Shown piece by piece: positions 5,132 to 5,242 of a stretch of 5,242 nucleotides of DNA (position 1 is its first letter; every line of letters begins with the position of its first letter). The notes beneath the pieces were generated by a model. That model worked only from the letters and a program-made list of their open reading frames with translations, was not told the origin of the DNA and did no database searches. This stretch comes from Candidatus Methanophagales archaeon. GTDB lineage: Archaea; Halobacteriota; Syntropharchaeia; Alkanophagales; Methanospirareceae. The stretch spans positions 1 to 5,242 of the forward strand of contig JAUWVD010000097.1 of assembly GCA_030617585.1 (NCBI GenBank), in the 5' to 3' direction. The translations under genes were made by a program, and so were the position numbers.

Positions 5132-5242
5132 TTATACCGCCCTCAACATCTTACGCAGCACATTTACATCCGCATCCACCTCTATTGTTGCTTCGCATAT
5201 ACTTATCACACGCTCAGGGTCCTTTAATAGATGACCGGTGGT
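5132..5242 (-). CDS. thrC: Threonine synthase, C-terminal 36 residues, cut by window edge
   Basis: The minus-strand frame is open from the right edge to TAA at 5132-5134 and reads TTGHLLKDPERVISICEATI followed by EVDADVNVLRKMLRAV. The TGHLLKDPE block is characteristic of the C-terminal end of PLP-dependent threonine synthases of archaeal and plant type, where a glycine-histidine/asparagine turn and KDP occur shortly before the C-terminus. The enzyme would convert O-phosphohomoserine to threonine. The PLP lysine and the rest of the protein are outside the window, so the call rests on a short tail. Presence of asd, from the same pathway, less than 3 kb away supports it. It is upstream of hyuA on the same strand, but a 251-base gap with hairpins and a separate hyuA TATA box argues against one operon. 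Confidence 0.75.
   Translation of the reverse strand, partial: TTGHLLKDPERVISICEATIEVDADVNVLRKMLRAV

Overview
The window looks like a piece of archaeal chromosome, most likely from the methanogen/ANME (anaerobic methanotroph) part of the Euryarchaeota. The reasons are an aspartate-semialdehyde dehydrogenase of the archaeal type (long TNPNCST and QAVSGAGY blocks), a CooC-type ATPase, archaeal TATA boxes at the expected distance from gene starts, and a hyuA gene that appears to be read without a leader. The lineage is an inference from memory of these families; no rRNA or other marker gene is present.

Layout from left to right. Positions 1-422 (minus) hold the N-terminal 140 residues of an S9-family serine peptidase that runs off the left edge. 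It follows, 56 bases downstream and on the same strand, a complete cooC-like gene (479-1249, minus). A 274-base intergenic region (1250-1523) separates cooC from the divergent asd gene (1524-2570, plus). asd has a clear TATA box overlapped by a perfect 18-bp palindrome, and a strong hairpin terminator begins 5 bases after its stop. The 348-base gap 2571-2918 lies between two convergent genes. It carries that terminator, a MITE-like inverted repeat, a possible 22-codon membrane peptide with its own TATA box and purine-rich site, and a 10-base periodic repeat. Positions 2919-4880 (minus) encode a complete hydantoinase A/oxoprolinase-type protein with no hyuB beside it. The gap 4881-5131 has the hyuA promoter, two more copies of the 10-base repeat in opposite orientation, and three A/T-rich hairpins between them. 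Positions 5132-5242 (minus) are the C-terminal 36 codons of a probable threonine synthase.

Functionally, asd and the probable thrC belong to one pathway (aspartate to threonine). They face each other with hyuA between them. hyuA is bracketed by related intergenic repeats, so it may be a later arrival between two threonine genes. cooC would serve nickel insertion into a CO dehydrogenase/acetyl-CoA synthase encoded elsewhere. I see no clearly new multi-gene system. The most interesting material is intergenic: the asd palindrome, the repeat family around hyuA, and the composite hairpin element upstream of hyuA.
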